DNA of 64,000 bases from Nostoc linckia FACHB-104 (GTDB lineage Bacteria > Cyanobacteriota > Cyanobacteriia > Cyanobacteriales > Nostocaceae). Of the stretch, positions 34,973-44,614 are shown one piece after another. Location: the NCBI RefSeq assembly GCF_014696615.1, contig NZ_JACJQJ010000017.1, forward strand, positions 78,752-142,751. Direction: 5' to 3'. A model generated the notes under the pieces. It saw only the letters and a list, made by a program, of their open reading frames with translations, did no database searches and was not told the DNA's origin. Each line of letters opens with the position of its first letter. Positions within the stretch are counted from its first letter, which is position 1. A program made the translations under genes and the position numbers.

Positions 34973-36268
34973 ATGACACTTGATAATAACCAAGGACTTA
35001 CCTATAAAAACTCCCAGTCTGTGGGACAGTCAGGGTTCTCACTGGCTGTGAACTCAACCAATCCTTTTAATCACTCTGGGCTGAACTTCAGTCAAAATAA
35101 TGACGGTAAGAAGATTACTGTTGAAAGCAACCGCATCGGCGAGATTGTTCCTGGTAGGGTTGCCAACATCAAAGTGATTGGTGTAGGTGGTGGCGGTGGT
35201 AATGCTGTCAACCGCATGATTGAGTCGGATGTCAGTGGAGTGGAATTTTGGTCAATTAACACTGATGCCCAAGCTCTAACATTGGCTGGTGCTCCTAGTC
35301 GGTTGCAAATAGGACAGAAACTGACACGAGGCTTAGGTGCAGGTGGTAATCCTGCTATTGGTCAAAAGGCAGCTGAGGAATCAAGGGATGAAATTGCCAC
35401 AGCTTTAGAAGGTGCTGATCTAGTATTTATCACCGCTGGTATGGGAGGAGGCACAGGAACAGGTGCGGCACCAATTGTTGCGGAAGTCGCTAAAGAAATG
35501 GGCGCTCTCACGGTTGGTGTTGTGACACGTCCATTTGTCTTTGAGGGTCGCCGTCGTACCAGCCAAGCAGAGCAAGGTATTGAAGGTTTAAAAAGTAGGG
35601 TAGACACATTGATCATTATTCCTAACAATAAATTGTTGGAAGTGATTCCCGAACAAACCCCTGTGCAAGAAGCTTTTCGCTATGCCGACGATGTACTGCG
35701 TCAAGGGGTACAAGGCATTTCCGATATCATTACCATCCCTGGCTTAGTCAATGTTGACTTCGCGGATGTGCGAGCGGTGATGGCAGATGCGGGATCGGCA
35801 TTGATGGGAATAGGTGTGAGTTCAGGGAAATCGAGAGCCAGAGAAGCTGCGATCGCAGCTATCTCTTCTCCATTACTAGAATGTTCAATTGAAGGTGCTA
35901 GAGGAGTTGTCTTTAACATTACTGGTGGTAGCGACCTTACCTTACATGAAGTTAATGCGGCCGCAGAAACTATCTATGAAGTGGTTGATCCCAACGCCAA
36001 TATTATTTTTGGTGCAGTGATTGATGATCGCCTCCAAGGTGAAGTGCGAATTACTGTAATTGCAACTGGATTTACTGGTGAGCCACAAGCCGCTCCTCAG
36101 CAAAATGCCGCTAACACTAGGGTGACAACGCCTCCTCCTAGACGACCAGTATCACCACAACCTACGGCGAATCCTACTCCTCCAACCCCAATTGCAGAAC
36201 CCAAAGACAAACCAATATTAGATATTCCTGATTTTCTCCAAAGGCGACGTAATCCACCCAAAAATTAA
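34973..36268 (+). CDS. ftsZ: cell division GTPase FtsZ
   Basis: FtsZ, 431 residues, polymerises into the division ring. The GTP-binding motifs are all there: [11 protein letters not shown] (70-80), NTDAQAL (97-103) and the tubulin signature [10 protein letters not shown] (158-167), plus the synergy-loop segment [20 protein letters not shown]. The N-terminus has a roughly 60-residue extension typical of filamentous cyanobacteria, and the linker is Pro-rich before the conserved C-terminal peptide [10 protein letters not shown], which binds FtsA/ZipA-like partners. The start ATG at 34973 is the first of the frame. Confidence 0.97.
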   Translation: MTLDNNQGLTYKNSQSVGQSGFSLAVNSTNPFNHSGLNFSQNNDGKKITVESNRIGEIVPGRVANIKVIGVGGGGGNAVNRMIESDVSGVEFWSINTDAQALTLAGAPSRLQIGQKLTRGLGAGGNPAIGQKAAEESRDEIATALEGADLVFITAGMGGGTGTGAAPIVAEVAKEMGALTVGVVTRPFVFEGRRRTSQAEQGIEGLKSRVDTLIIIPNNKLLEVIPEQTPVQEAFRYADDVLRQGVQGISDIITIPGLVNVDFADVRAVMADAGSALMGIGVSSGKSRAREAAIAAISSPLLECSIEGARGVVFNITGGSDLTLHEVNAAAETIYEVVDPNANIIFGAVIDDRLQGEVRITVIATGFTGEPQAAPQQNAANTRVTTPPPRRPVSPQPTANPTPPTPIAEPKDKPILDIPDFLQRRRNPPKN

Positions 36269-36683
36269 GTGATGCTAAAATTTTGGATTTGAGATGAAAT
36301 TGGAATTCTCGGGTTTACCTGATTCCTGTATACAAACTGCTAAGTATTGAGTTGCCTGAAAGTAGGAATTCAGTAATTCGTTGTGCATCTCTGAAATATA
36401 GCCTATTGGTAACTAAAGTCCATAACGCTAGCCACAAAAAATGAGCTTGGGCAGGAGTCTATTGACTCTAATGTCCACTAGTGCATTGGGAAAAAACCCA
36501 GAGATTGAGAGTGTTGGAGAAGCTTACTGCTTGCTTATACCTTTATCAGCTTCTGTCTAAAAAACGGGAAGACTAGTCTAATTACAGCGGTACTTGACTT
36601 GTCTAGGTTCACTAGAGTGTCAGGTAAATTACATAAACGTAAGCTTCCCGTAAAAGATAATCGTAAAAAATAGATAACGTAAA
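36269..36683. other. intergenic region between ftsZ and gshB
   Basis: About 415 bp between convergent genes with no frame or structure I can name. It should contain the terminators of ftsZ and gshB, but no strong hairpin with a T-tract was seen. Confidence 0.45.
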
Positions 36684-37688
36684 TTATTTTTCTTTTTTAC
36701 TTTTTATAGTCTGCTCAATCCATTGAATGACATCACGCCCTAGGTTGGTGTTATCTAATCTGTCAATTTCACGAATGCCAGTTGGGCTAGTAACGTTAAC
36801 TTCGGTAAGGTAACCACCAATAACATCAATCCCTACAAAAATTAACCCATCTTGGCGTAATTTTTCCGCTACTTGGGTACAGATTTCATTCTCTCTTGAG
36901 GTAATTTTAGTTTGAGCAACTGTCCCGCCTGCTGCCATATTATTGCGAAAGTCACTCCCACTAGACAGCCTATTCAGCGCACCTATTGGTTCTCCATTGA
37001 GCAAAATAATTCTCTTATCTCCCTCTTTAGCCTCTGGTAGGTAGGTTTGTACCATAACAGGCACTCGACCTTGAAAAGTACTTAGTTCAACAATGGAGTT
37101 GAAGTTGCGATCGCCTGATTGTAAAAATAAAATCCCTTCCCCAGCTTTGTTACCCAGTGGCTTGAGAACAGCAGCTCCTTTTGCCTCTACAAATTCTCGA
37201 ATTACCTGCTTATCAGCACTAACAATCGTTTCTGGAATAACATTGGTAAACTGAAGAGCATACATTTTTTCGTTTGCTCCTCGAATACCATTGGGACTAT
37301 TAATTACTAGGGTTTTGTTTTGGTCAATATAATCCAGAACGTAAGTGGCAAAAAGGTAAGCATCATTTACTGGTGGATCTGTCCGCATCAATACAGCATC
37401 CATTGTTTCTAAGCAAGCAAAAGCCCGTTGGCCTGTGCTCAACTTGTACCAAGGATTAGCTGCAAAATACCGTCCATCTACCAACTCGACTGGTATTAGT
37501 TCTACCCGTTGTAAGATAGCCCAAGCTTTACCTTCTACGACACTCAACAGATTTGCCTGTGTTATCCATACTTCGTGTCCGAGGATTTGCGCTGCTTCCA
37601 TCATGGCAACACTGGTGTCATGACATGGATCAAGCTGATGGATGGGATCAATAATAAAAGCTAGTTTCACGCTTTTTGCCTCAAGCAT
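36684..37688 (-). CDS. gshB: glutathione synthetase
   Basis: GshB joins gamma-glutamylcysteine and glycine with ATP, the second step of glutathione synthesis. The 334-residue length fits the prokaryotic type. Family blocks are KLAFIIDPIHQLDPCHDTSVAMM (N-terminal domain), MRTDPPVNDAYLFATYVLD, the ATP-grasp loop LKPLGNKAGEGILFL and the C-terminal RQDGLIFVGIDVIGGYLTEVNVTSPTGIREID. It is soluble. Upstream by about 100 bp, in the same direction, lies glutaredoxin, so the two probably form a redox operon. Confidence 0.97.
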   Translation of the reverse strand: MLEAKSVKLAFIIDPIHQLDPCHDTSVAMMEAAQILGHEVWITQANLLSVVEGKAWAILQRVELIPVELVDGRYFAANPWYKLSTGQRAFACLETMDAVLMRTDPPVNDAYLFATYVLDYIDQNKTLVINSPNGIRGANEKMYALQFTNVIPETIVSADKQVIREFVEAKGAAVLKPLGNKAGEGILFLQSGDRNFNSIVELSTFQGRVPVMVQTYLPEAKEGDKRIILLNGEPIGALNRLSSGSDFRNNMAAGGTVAQTKITSRENEICTQVAEKLRQDGLIFVGIDVIGGYLTEVNVTSPTGIREIDRLDNTNLGRDVIQWIEQTIKSKKEK

Positions 37689-37790
37689 CAGGAAATTTAA
37701 TGGTGTTCAATTTAAATTATCCCCTGATGTTCTGACTGATTTACACTTGCTGGTATTACTAACAAAGCGTAAATTCCAGACCGTCTGCAT

Positions 37791-38060
37791 CTAGAGGCTA
37801 GTAGCAGCAAGTAACTCATCTAACTTTCCTTGCCTGTCTAACGCGTGAATATCATCGCAACCACCAACATGATTGTCATTGATAAAAATTTGTGGCAAAG
37901 AGCGTCGTCCATTTGCTCTTTGTGACATTTTATCTCTTGCATCCTCATCTCCGTCGATGCTGTATTCAATAAAATTCACCCCCTTTGTATTCAGCAAGTT
38001 TTTGGCACGGATACAAAATGGGCAAGTTCTCCAGGTATAAATTTCTACTTTAGCAGCCAT
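37791..38060 (-). CDS. grxC: glutaredoxin 3
   Basis: An 89-residue glutaredoxin that uses glutathione to reduce disulfides. The dithiol active site CPFC lies at about 13-16. The glutathione-binding TVP-type motif appears as RSLPQIFINDNHVGG (about 53-67) and the CDD stretch follows. It lies upstream of gshB in the same orientation and is probably cotranscribed. Confidence 0.96.
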   Translation of the reverse strand: MAAKVEIYTWRTCPFCIRAKNLLNTKGVNFIEYSIDGDEDARDKMSQRANGRRSLPQIFINDNHVGGCDDIHALDRQGKLDELLAATSL

Positions 38061-38571
38061 AACGTCCTCTATTTATTTGAATATTCTTCATTTTAGAACG
38101 TAGACACTAACTCTAGCTGCTTTAGCTAGTTTTGCTAACTACTAAAGTAGCTTTATAGATTCACACAAATAAAGGTTAGTCAAAAGTCGTGAGACTCTTG
38201 ACTAATTTAATGTTTGCACCAGTTTTCTTCATAAACCGATCATAGTATACTTTAAATACCAGCTACCTCAGCAACTATACGGGGTTTATCTAACTTACAT
38301 AATTTCATTTCAGTATAAATAGCTATTATATTTATACATTTATTTTTAGTAAAAAATACGGGTTTTTGTCTTGAGTTAATTGTACATATCATAAAATTAA
38401 CAAATAATCCTGACCCAAAAGATAGATAAATCATGATTTCGGTAGTTTGTTTGTAGCTTTTATAAAATGTGCCGGAAACTATGATTAAAATACTTAAGTA
38501 GCAATATTTACGCTTTTTGTTTAATTTAGAGTATCCGGCACATCATCAGCTATAGATAAATCGCGTATAAT
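38061..38571. other. intergenic region between PEP-CTERM gene and grxC
   Basis: About 510 bp, AT-rich; no gene or clear element. A 60-codon frame on the minus strand (38252-38434) looks random. Confidence 0.45.
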
Positions 38572-39426
38572 TTACATCGTTAAATTCGGTTTATTTCTCA
38601 GTAATCTTGCGGCAATAACTGTCAAGAATCCAAGAGCTGCTGTTGTACTGGGTTCAGGCACTTTTTCAGCTGAGATTTGGCTGCTTCTAGCCAATACTTT
38701 AAAATCAGGGCCGTTAAAACTTTTATCTGCTGTTAGTTGAAGACCACTCAGAGAACTAACTCCTAATTCTTGCAGTTTGACTCCCCATGAACCTACTGGT
38801 TGCTCCCCCCCAATTTCCATCGTGTCGATTTTGAAGCCTGCATCCCCAAAAGTGGCTGAATTTAATGTGATTGCTGTACCAATTACTGTGTTATTAGCAT
38901 CAAGTGCTTGAATTGTTAATTTACTGTTCTTATTTCGTTCCCAAAAAAACAAGTTGTCTAGTCCAGTATTGTCTTGAGTGAGATTAGAACCGAACCGTAA
39001 GTTAATTTTGAACTTACCAGCTTCTTCGGTATCAATAATATTGTTTAAATTGTTGTTACCTAAGAAAGCAGCAACTTTAACTCCATCACTTGCATTACCT
39101 GCCTGTAAATCCTCTTGAACAAGTAACGGAGAATTAGCAAGATCACCTTTATCTGCACTAGCTGCACCTGTATTACCGCCAGTGTATACATCGTTTTCTA
39201 GAATGGTAGCACTGGTGACAAAATTGAAGTTGCTAAATGTTATTCCATTCTGAGTAATAGAATTTAGCAGAATATCACCTTTAGCAGCATCTGTACCTGT
39301 GAGGACTGTAGTGAAATTACTCTGGAAGCTTGCAGCCTTAACAGCAGGAGAAAAAGCTAATAATGTTCCAAAAGAGAGAAAGACAAAAGTGGGAATGTAG
39401 TGAATTTTCATAGTTTTTGCGACCAT
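38572..39426 (-). CDS. PEP-CTERM sorted secreted protein
   Basis: A 284-residue exported protein. A Sec signal peptide (MKIHYIPTFVFLSFGTLL.. ending AVKAAS) is followed by a beta-rich ectodomain of unknown function, and near the C-terminus the sorting signal VPEPSTTAALGFLTVIAARLLRNK, that is, a PEP motif, a hydrophobic helix and a basic end. Such proteins are processed by an exosortase and are usually found in strains that make extracellular polysaccharide. The exosortase itself is not in this window. The ATG at 39426 is the first start; an in-frame ATG at 39411 starts the signal peptide proper. Confidence 0.88.
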   Translation of the reverse strand: MVAKTMKIHYIPTFVFLSFGTLLAFSPAVKAASFQSNFTTVLTGTDAAKGDILLNSITQNGITFSNFNFVTSATILENDVYTGGNTGAASADKGDLANSPLLVQEDLQAGNASDGVKVAAFLGNNNLNNIIDTEEAGKFKINLRFGSNLTQDNTGLDNLFFWERNKNSKLTIQALDANNTVIGTAITLNSATFGDAGFKIDTMEIGGEQPVGSWGVKLQELGVSSLSGLQLTADKSFNGPDFKVLARSSQISAEKVPEPSTTAALGFLTVIAARLLRNKPNLTM

Positions 39427-40208
39427 GTAGAATACTCAAATGTTATTGTCTTACTTCAATTAACAAGTAAGATAATTTGGAAATTTATTGCTAGGCAGTC
39501 ATCGCTGGACTTAGATAGCCAAGCTTTGATTCATCTGCTAGTTCACATAGCGACAAATGCACTCGATGATGGTTGAATTATCAAACCTTATATACATATA
39601 AATTGCCACATATAATGCCTATTCATACATCGGTTATCCACATATTTGTTTAAATTAAATTGAAGCTAATAGAGTAATATTTATATGTATTTATATGGTG
39701 AATAGTAATTTCACTGAGGAGATAAATCGGGATAAATCAGTAATAAAACGCCAGCTTTTATAAAAAATTAATTGAATTAATATTATAAAAACAATTGTGA
39801 TTTTAAGATATATAACGCCTAAAAATATTATATATAGGCTTGATAGGTCATTTGATTAAGTCAGGACTTACGCAACTGGTACACCAATCTTTTGGTTTAA
39901 GAGTCAACAGTCAAGGGTCAAGGGTCAAAAATTCAGGTTTTTTGGACTTTTGACTCTTGACTCTGGACAGCCTCAACGAAAAAAATGTGATACTTGCGTA
40001 AGTCCTATAAGTATAAGTCTGCTTCTAGCTTAACTGTTGCTTTTACCTAACTCTAGAGCAAAAATTCAGGCTATAGATAATGCTCGTCTAGCTTGATCCA
40101 AATATCCACTATTGTCTAATCCTGTTGCTTACATACAAAAATTGCTTGTGTTTTATAATCAATCATTGTTGTATTAACCAGTTAAAAAAATAATTTTTTC
40201 TCTAGTAT
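39427..40208. other. intergenic region with a MITE-like element
   Basis: AT-rich; includes the inverted-repeat element described at 39863-40006. No gene recognised. Confidence 0.5.
39863..40006. mobile_element. MITE-like element with AGGACTTACGCAA inverted ends
   Basis: Perfect 13-nt terminal inverted repeats AGGACTTACGCAA (39863-39875) and TTGCGTAAGTCCT (39994-40006) bound a 144-bp segment. Within it a second inverted pair, AGAGTCAACAGTCAAGGGTC / GACTTTTGACTCTTGACTCT, would fold it into a long hairpin. It has no coding capacity. I recall this type of end (GGACTTACGCA) from other Nostocales genomes. No target-site duplication is obvious. Confidence 0.75.
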
Positions 40209-40871
40209 TTACACTGAATCAACTGCACGGTTAACCCAGCCATTAATGGTAAAACGGCTATTGCCAAAAACTTTAGAAGGGCAATTAACAAGAAGTACTT
40301 CATGCATATAACGGCTGAGGAAAAAGACAATACTATTGTTGCGAGGCTCGATGGTTGTGAATGATTCGGAATTTACATAAAAGTTGTTGATGATTTTGCT
40401 ATCGTATATCAGCAACTCACCACCAGAGAATTGCTTAGGTTCTCGATAAAAATAATAAACGTAAGTGAGTTCTCTGAAAGATGTTTCTAAACTGCCGTTA
40501 TCATTATGAATTTTGAAATAATTCCCATCATTATGTGCGGTTAGCTGGCTTTCAATATAGGATAGAGGGAATGATGGTATACCTAATGTACTAATTACAT
40601 CAGGCATAAGCGATTGTATGCGTGAGATGATGAGATCAGAAAACTCAGGAAATAAGTAAAGCACTTTTGATTGACGGTAATTAATCTCGTTAGTGGAAGT
40701 TGTAGTACAAACAAATTGTGATTCTCGTTCGAGAACATAGTTGAGTAACAGTTGATGTTCTGCTGTGGTTAAAAAGTTATCTATTTGAAGATAGCTAGAG
40801 GTTAAAGCATCAAGAGTTGGAGCTTGAACTGCCTGTATTTGCGTGATTGAAAGTTGGGATTCTGTACTCAT
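40209..40871 (-). CDS. 2OG-Fe(II) oxygenase superfamily protein
   Basis: A 220-residue protein of the prolyl-4-hydroxylase-like 2-oxoglutarate/Fe(II) dioxygenase group. The iron-binding triad H122-x-D124 (KIHNDN) and H190 (YMHEV) are present, with R206 (NSRFTINGW) for 2-oxoglutarate. The N-terminal Leu-rich helices and the LTYVYYFYREPKQFSGGELLIYD core are typical. The substrate is unknown; relatives hydroxylate proline or amino acids in natural products. It is preceded by the HflX terminator, so it appears to be a separate transcription unit. Confidence 0.9.
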   Translation of the reverse strand: MSTESQLSITQIQAVQAPTLDALTSSYLQIDNFLTTAEHQLLLNYVLERESQFVCTTTSTNEINYRQSKVLYLFPEFSDLIISRIQSLMPDVISTLGIPSFPLSYIESQLTAHNDGNYFKIHNDNGSLETSFRELTYVYYFYREPKQFSGGELLIYDSKIINNFYVNSESFTTIEPRNNSIVFFLSRYMHEVLLVNCPSKVFGNSRFTINGWVNRAVDSV

Positions 40872-40891
40872 AATTATTTTCTATTTAAGAT

Positions 40892-40924
40892 AAAAAGCCG
40901 TAGTTATTATAACTACGGCTTTTT
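40892..40924 (-). terminator. Rho-independent terminator of hflX
   Basis: AGCCGTAGTTA (40896-40906) and TAACTACGGCT (40910-40920) are perfect 11-nt arms with a 3-nt loop, flanked by A and T runs on both sides, so it can work in both directions. It lies 36-68 bp past the hflX stop. Confidence 0.95.
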
Positions 40925-40959
40925 GCAGTAAAAGACAAAAATTACTTGGTTTTTAGTAT

Positions 40960-42552
40960 TTACCGAGAGTCAACAGCGTATTGAATTAGCTGCGTTAAGC
41001 GATGGCGTAGGGTTTCTAGTCCCAAGCGCTGACTAGCAGAAATAAATACAGCTAGGGGAAACTCTTCCCGTGCTAAAGCGAGGGTTTCGCTACTGACTTG
41101 ATCGATTTTGTTAAAAGCCACTAATGCTGGGCCTGGAGTTACTGGCATTTGGGCGAGGATTTCTCTAACTGCGCGAATATGGCTCAACCACGCTGGATGA
41201 GACAAATCAACCAAATGCAGTAAAGCATCAGCTTCTGTAACTTCCTCTAAGGTAGCGCGGAAGGCATCCATTAAGGAGGCAGGCAATTCATGTATGAACC
41301 CTACAGTATCTGTCAGCAGAATCTCTTGGGTTGCACCTGTCTCAGCATCAGAAATTACCAGACGACGCGTGGTAGGGTCAAGAGTAGCAAATAATTGGTC
41401 TGCTGTATAAACTTCGGCGTTAGTCAGGGCATTGAGCAACGTAGATTTGCCAGCGTTGGTATAACCAACCAAAGCCACTGAGGGAACTTCCCGATGTTGT
41501 CGGCGTTGCCGTAGGCGGGAACGATGTGCTTGCAACTGGTTGACTTCTTGTTGCAAGCGAGAAATACGCCTTTGAATAGCACGACGTTCAGTTTCTAGTT
41601 TGGTTTCACCAGGGCCCCGAGTCCCAATACCACCGCCTAATCGAGACATCGCCTGACCTCTACCAGTTAGTCGCGGCAGCATATACTCAAGTTGTGCCAG
41701 TTCTACTTGTAACTTACCAGCACCAGACTGAGCCCGTTGAGCAAAGATATCTAAAATTACTTCGGTGCGGTCTACTACCCGGACACCAATTTGGGCTTCT
41801 AGGTTACGGACTTGGGCTGGTGAAAGGTCGCGGTCAAATACAACTAGATTTGCTCCTAAAGTTTGGGCAGTTAAGGCAACTTCTTGAACTTTACCTTCAC
41901 CAACTACTGTTTGGGGATGAATACGCGATCGCTTTTGTTGTACTGTCTGTACTACATCGCCCCCAGCTGTATCTACCAAGCGCGCCAATTCTGCCAAGGT
42001 GTCTTGGAATTGTAGTGGAGTCATTTCATCGGTCATCACTCCGACAATTAGCACGCGATCGTGGTCAACATCTACTTCCTGGGCAACAAATTCTCGCTGG
42101 AATTCTGCTTCTAGATTTTCTACTAAATCAATAAAGTCTTGTTGTGCCACTTCCTCCAAACTCAAAGGTGCTGATACACTCCAGCTTGGAGATTGAATAT
42201 TGTTAGACCCATTCTTTAATAGAGCAGGGCTAGTAATAAGAGTGCGAGAATCTTGGGGTGTCAAGTGAGCTAAATAAGCTTCTTTTACATACCCAGCAGC
42301 ACCACCACCTCGGCGTGTAAATCCTGTCCCAGTAATATTAAGTACAACTAGGACATCTAAGCGTTGAAGGGCCATAGCTGTCAGTGCAGCCTCATTAGGC
42401 GGTTCTGACTTCAAATGAGTGGCTATACAACGAATACCGCTAAGTCGTTCTGCACCATAACGGGGCAATTCTAGCGGTGGGATTTGTGTTTGACGCGGTG
42501 TGCCTACCCCCACACGAATCACTTGTCCGCGACGGTTGAGGTAGGCACACAC
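40960..42552 (-). CDS. hflX: ribosome-associated GTPase HflX
   Basis: HflX (530 residues from the first standard start) rescues and splits ribosomes under stress. G1 GYTNAGKST (363-371), G3 DTVGFIHELP and G4 NKID are intact. The N-terminal HflX domain shows FDRDLSPAQVRNLE and the linker GGGIGTRGPGETKLETERR. It also has an N-terminal segment longer than in E. coli. The open frame continues 5' of the GTG at 42552 to a TAA at 42754-42756 and encodes ETIYGNLQGLKSSQ and LQRLYHQRIPGD, which I recognise as the usual start of HflX. No ATG, GTG or TTG occurs there, so an ATT (42726 or 42738) or ATA (42705) start, or a sequence error, is probable; see findings. The GTG at 42552 lacks a ribosome binding site. 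Confidence 0.9.
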   Translation of the reverse strand: MCAYLNRRGQVIRVGVGTPRQTQIPPLELPRYGAERLSGIRCIATHLKSEPPNEAALTAMALQRLDVLVVLNITGTGFTRRGGGAAGYVKEAYLAHLTPQDSRTLITSPALLKNGSNNIQSPSWSVSAPLSLEEVAQQDFIDLVENLEAEFQREFVAQEVDVDHDRVLIVGVMTDEMTPLQFQDTLAELARLVDTAGGDVVQTVQQKRSRIHPQTVVGEGKVQEVALTAQTLGANLVVFDRDLSPAQVRNLEAQIGVRVVDRTEVILDIFAQRAQSGAGKLQVELAQLEYMLPRLTGRGQAMSRLGGGIGTRGPGETKLETERRAIQRRISRLQQEVNQLQAHRSRLRQRRQHREVPSVALVGYTNAGKSTLLNALTNAEVYTADQLFATLDPTTRRLVISDAETGATQEILLTDTVGFIHELPASLMDAFRATLEEVTEADALLHLVDLSHPAWLSHIRAVREILAQMPVTPGPALVAFNKIDQVSSETLALAREEFPLAVFISASQRLGLETLRHRLTQLIQYAVDSR

Positions 42553-42923
42553 AGGCTGATTGAGTTCTGTACTAATTGCTGCCAGACGCTGAGAGAAATC
42601 GGACGTACTAATGCTATCGCCCGGTATGCGCTGGTGATACAGCCGCTGTAGTTGTTTTAGCTGGCTGGACTTTAAACCTTGGAGATTTCCGTAGATAGTC
42701 TCTATAGGCGTTTCTGACCAGTAAATGGTCCCCCGAATCCTTCTGTGTTTATTTTACAACATCCCTAAGGCTCAAAACTATATCTTTAGGGGGTTGCATG
42801 GCGGTATCATCACATTTTTTTGCGTAATGTGATGATAGTTTCATGTTATAGTTCCATCCCCATGAGGGTAATCAGGTAGACTTGGTAGTTCCTGATAGAA
42901 TATTTGAATTTAGTTTGATTTTT

Positions 42924-43112
42924 ATGACTGACTCTACAGAAAATTGGTATGTTGTCAAGCGTCCTGCTGGTAGTTGCGAGATAGTCTCCAACCTAGATGC
43001 AGGAACAGGCGAGCGAGAAATTATCGAAAAGTGGGGCCCGTTTAATTCCCAAGGAGATGCGATCGCCCGTCGTATAGGATTAATTAGGGCTGGCAAATGC
43101 CAACCTCAATAA
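42924..43112 (+). CDS. small conserved cyanobacterial protein
   Basis: A 62-residue protein starting MTDSTENWYVVKRP; composition and strong ATG start support a real gene. It has a short beta-alpha layout (CEIVSNLDAG, WGPFNSQGDAIARRIGLIRAG), and I believe homologues are conserved in cyanobacteria. The TTG at 42882 is rejected because the ATG gives the more natural N-terminus. Function is unknown. Confidence 0.65.
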   Translation: MTDSTENWYVVKRPAGSCEIVSNLDAGTGEREIIEKWGPFNSQGDAIARRIGLIRAGKCQPQ

Positions 43113-43185
43113 AGAGGACTGGGTATTAAGTATTGGGAATCGCACAAATCTTCATAAAATTGCTTCCCAGTCCACAGATGTTTAT

Positions 43186-44469
43186 TTAATTTTTCTCGGC
43201 ACTTGTGGTAACTTTAGCCGCAATTTGTTTGCCTAACACTTCTACTGCTTTGGCATATTGCAAGTCTTCTAAGGTTGCGAGTTTGTCACGTTCGCGGAGC
43301 CACAAATCCTGTCTTTGAGCATCGGTCAATTCGACCTTCACATCAGGATCAATGCCGTGTTTGTTAATATCTTTACCACTGGGGGTGTGGTATTTAGCAA
43401 TTGTTACCGCTAATCCTGAGCCATCTTCTAGGGGGCGTACCGATTGTACCAAGCCCTTACCAAATGTTTGAGTGCCTACCAAAGTAGCACGCTTGTTGTC
43501 TTGTAATGCGCCTGAGAGAATTTCACTAGCGCTGGCTGAACCTTTATCGACTAAAACCACCATTGGCTTGTCTGTTAAGGCACGTCCATTAGCTACTTCT
43601 CGCTCTTGTTCACCTTGGCGATCAATAGTAGAGACAATTGTCCCTTTATCTAGCCACATCCGCGCAATTTCTACACTGGAGAATAGTAAACCACCAGGAT
43701 TGCCACGCAAATCTAAGACATAACCTACAACTTTTTTGGTTTCCAAATCCTTGATGGCTTGTTGCATTTCCTTGCCAGCATTAGCGCTGAATTGATTCAG
43801 CCGAATGTAGCCAAGGTTACCTACAGGGCTAGTTTTTTGTGAATATTTAACGGGATGAATTTCAATTCTTGCCCGTGTAATTTCAAAATCTTTAGTTTGA
43901 CCGCTACGCCTAATAGTTAATTTTACTTTTGTACCAGCAGCACCTCGAATTAGGGATACAGCTTGGTTTGTATCCATTCCTTGAGTACTTTTACCATCAA
44001 TTTTGAGAATTTCATCCTTAGATAAAATCCCCGCTTTAAAAGCAGGGGTATCTTCTATAGGAGCAATCACAACTAGCTGCTTGGTTTTTTCATCTTGACT
44101 AATTGTGATACCAATACCTGTGAGTTCTCCAGAAGTATCTACTTGCATATTTTTGAATTCTTCTGGGTCCATAAACCGGGTGTAGGGGTCATCTAGCTTT
44201 TTGAGCATTTCCCGGATGGACTTATATGCTTCCTTTTTATTACTGTAGGACTTACTTAAATATTCTTTCCGTACAGCCTGCCAATCTACCTGGTTGAAAG
44301 TAGCGTCTACGTATTGGCGCTGAACAACTTGCCAAACCTCATCTATCAATTCCTTGGGACTGTTATTTAAAGCCTGACCTCGTGAGTGAATGCCCAGGCT
44401 TGTAATAGCAATAGTTGAGAGCGTCACTGCCGTAGCACCCAAAACCAGCTTACTTTTTGTAATCACCAT
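43186..44469 (-). CDS. ctpA: carboxyl-terminal processing protease (S41)
   Basis: A 427-residue S41 peptidase with a signal-anchor N-terminus, a PDZ domain at about 105-195 (ITISQDEKTKQLVVIAPIEDTPAFKAGI) and a C-terminal catalytic core. The Ser-Lys dyad is visible as S313 in GSASASE and K338 in QTFGKGL. Cyanobacteria and plants have CtpA to mature the D1 protein of PSII and others (CtpB, CtpC) of unclear role. The length suits this group; the paralogue cannot be fixed here, so the symbol is tentative. It is followed by ispG in the same direction with a 145-bp gap. Confidence 0.85.
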   Translation of the reverse strand: MVITKSKLVLGATAVTLSTIAITSLGIHSRGQALNNSPKELIDEVWQVVQRQYVDATFNQVDWQAVRKEYLSKSYSNKKEAYKSIREMLKKLDDPYTRFMDPEEFKNMQVDTSGELTGIGITISQDEKTKQLVVIAPIEDTPAFKAGILSKDEILKIDGKSTQGMDTNQAVSLIRGAAGTKVKLTIRRSGQTKDFEITRARIEIHPVKYSQKTSPVGNLGYIRLNQFSANAGKEMQQAIKDLETKKVVGYVLDLRGNPGGLLFSSVEIARMWLDKGTIVSTIDRQGEQEREVANGRALTDKPMVVLVDKGSASASEILSGALQDNKRATLVGTQTFGKGLVQSVRPLEDGSGLAVTIAKYHTPSGKDINKHGIDPDVKVELTDAQRQDLWLRERDKLATLEDLQYAKAVEVLGKQIAAKVTTSAEKN

Positions 44470-44582
44470 AATGACAGCTGCGCCAGAGGAAAAATTTTTG
44501 TAGTCAGTATGCCCAATCTAACACAGGGTATCACTGTAACAGACGAGCATGTATTCTTATTACAGCAAAATACTTGGCAATC

Positions 44583-44603
44583 CGGCGACCTTTGTGGTCG
44601 CCG
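44583..44603 (-). terminator. hairpin downstream of ispG
   Basis: GGCGACC (44584-44590) and GGTCGCC (44596-44602) form a perfect GC stem with a 5-nt loop, 11-30 bp beyond the ispG stop. No T-run follows on the minus strand, so it may be a weak terminator or a transcript end. Confidence 0.6.
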
Positions 44604-44614
44604 TTACGCAAATC

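Noticed and set aside
38252..38434. 60-codon minus-strand frame
   Set aside because: AT-rich random composition, no ribosome binding site.
41694..42134. 146-codon plus-strand frame inside hflX
   Set aside because: Shadow frame of the HflX coding sequence on the opposite strand.
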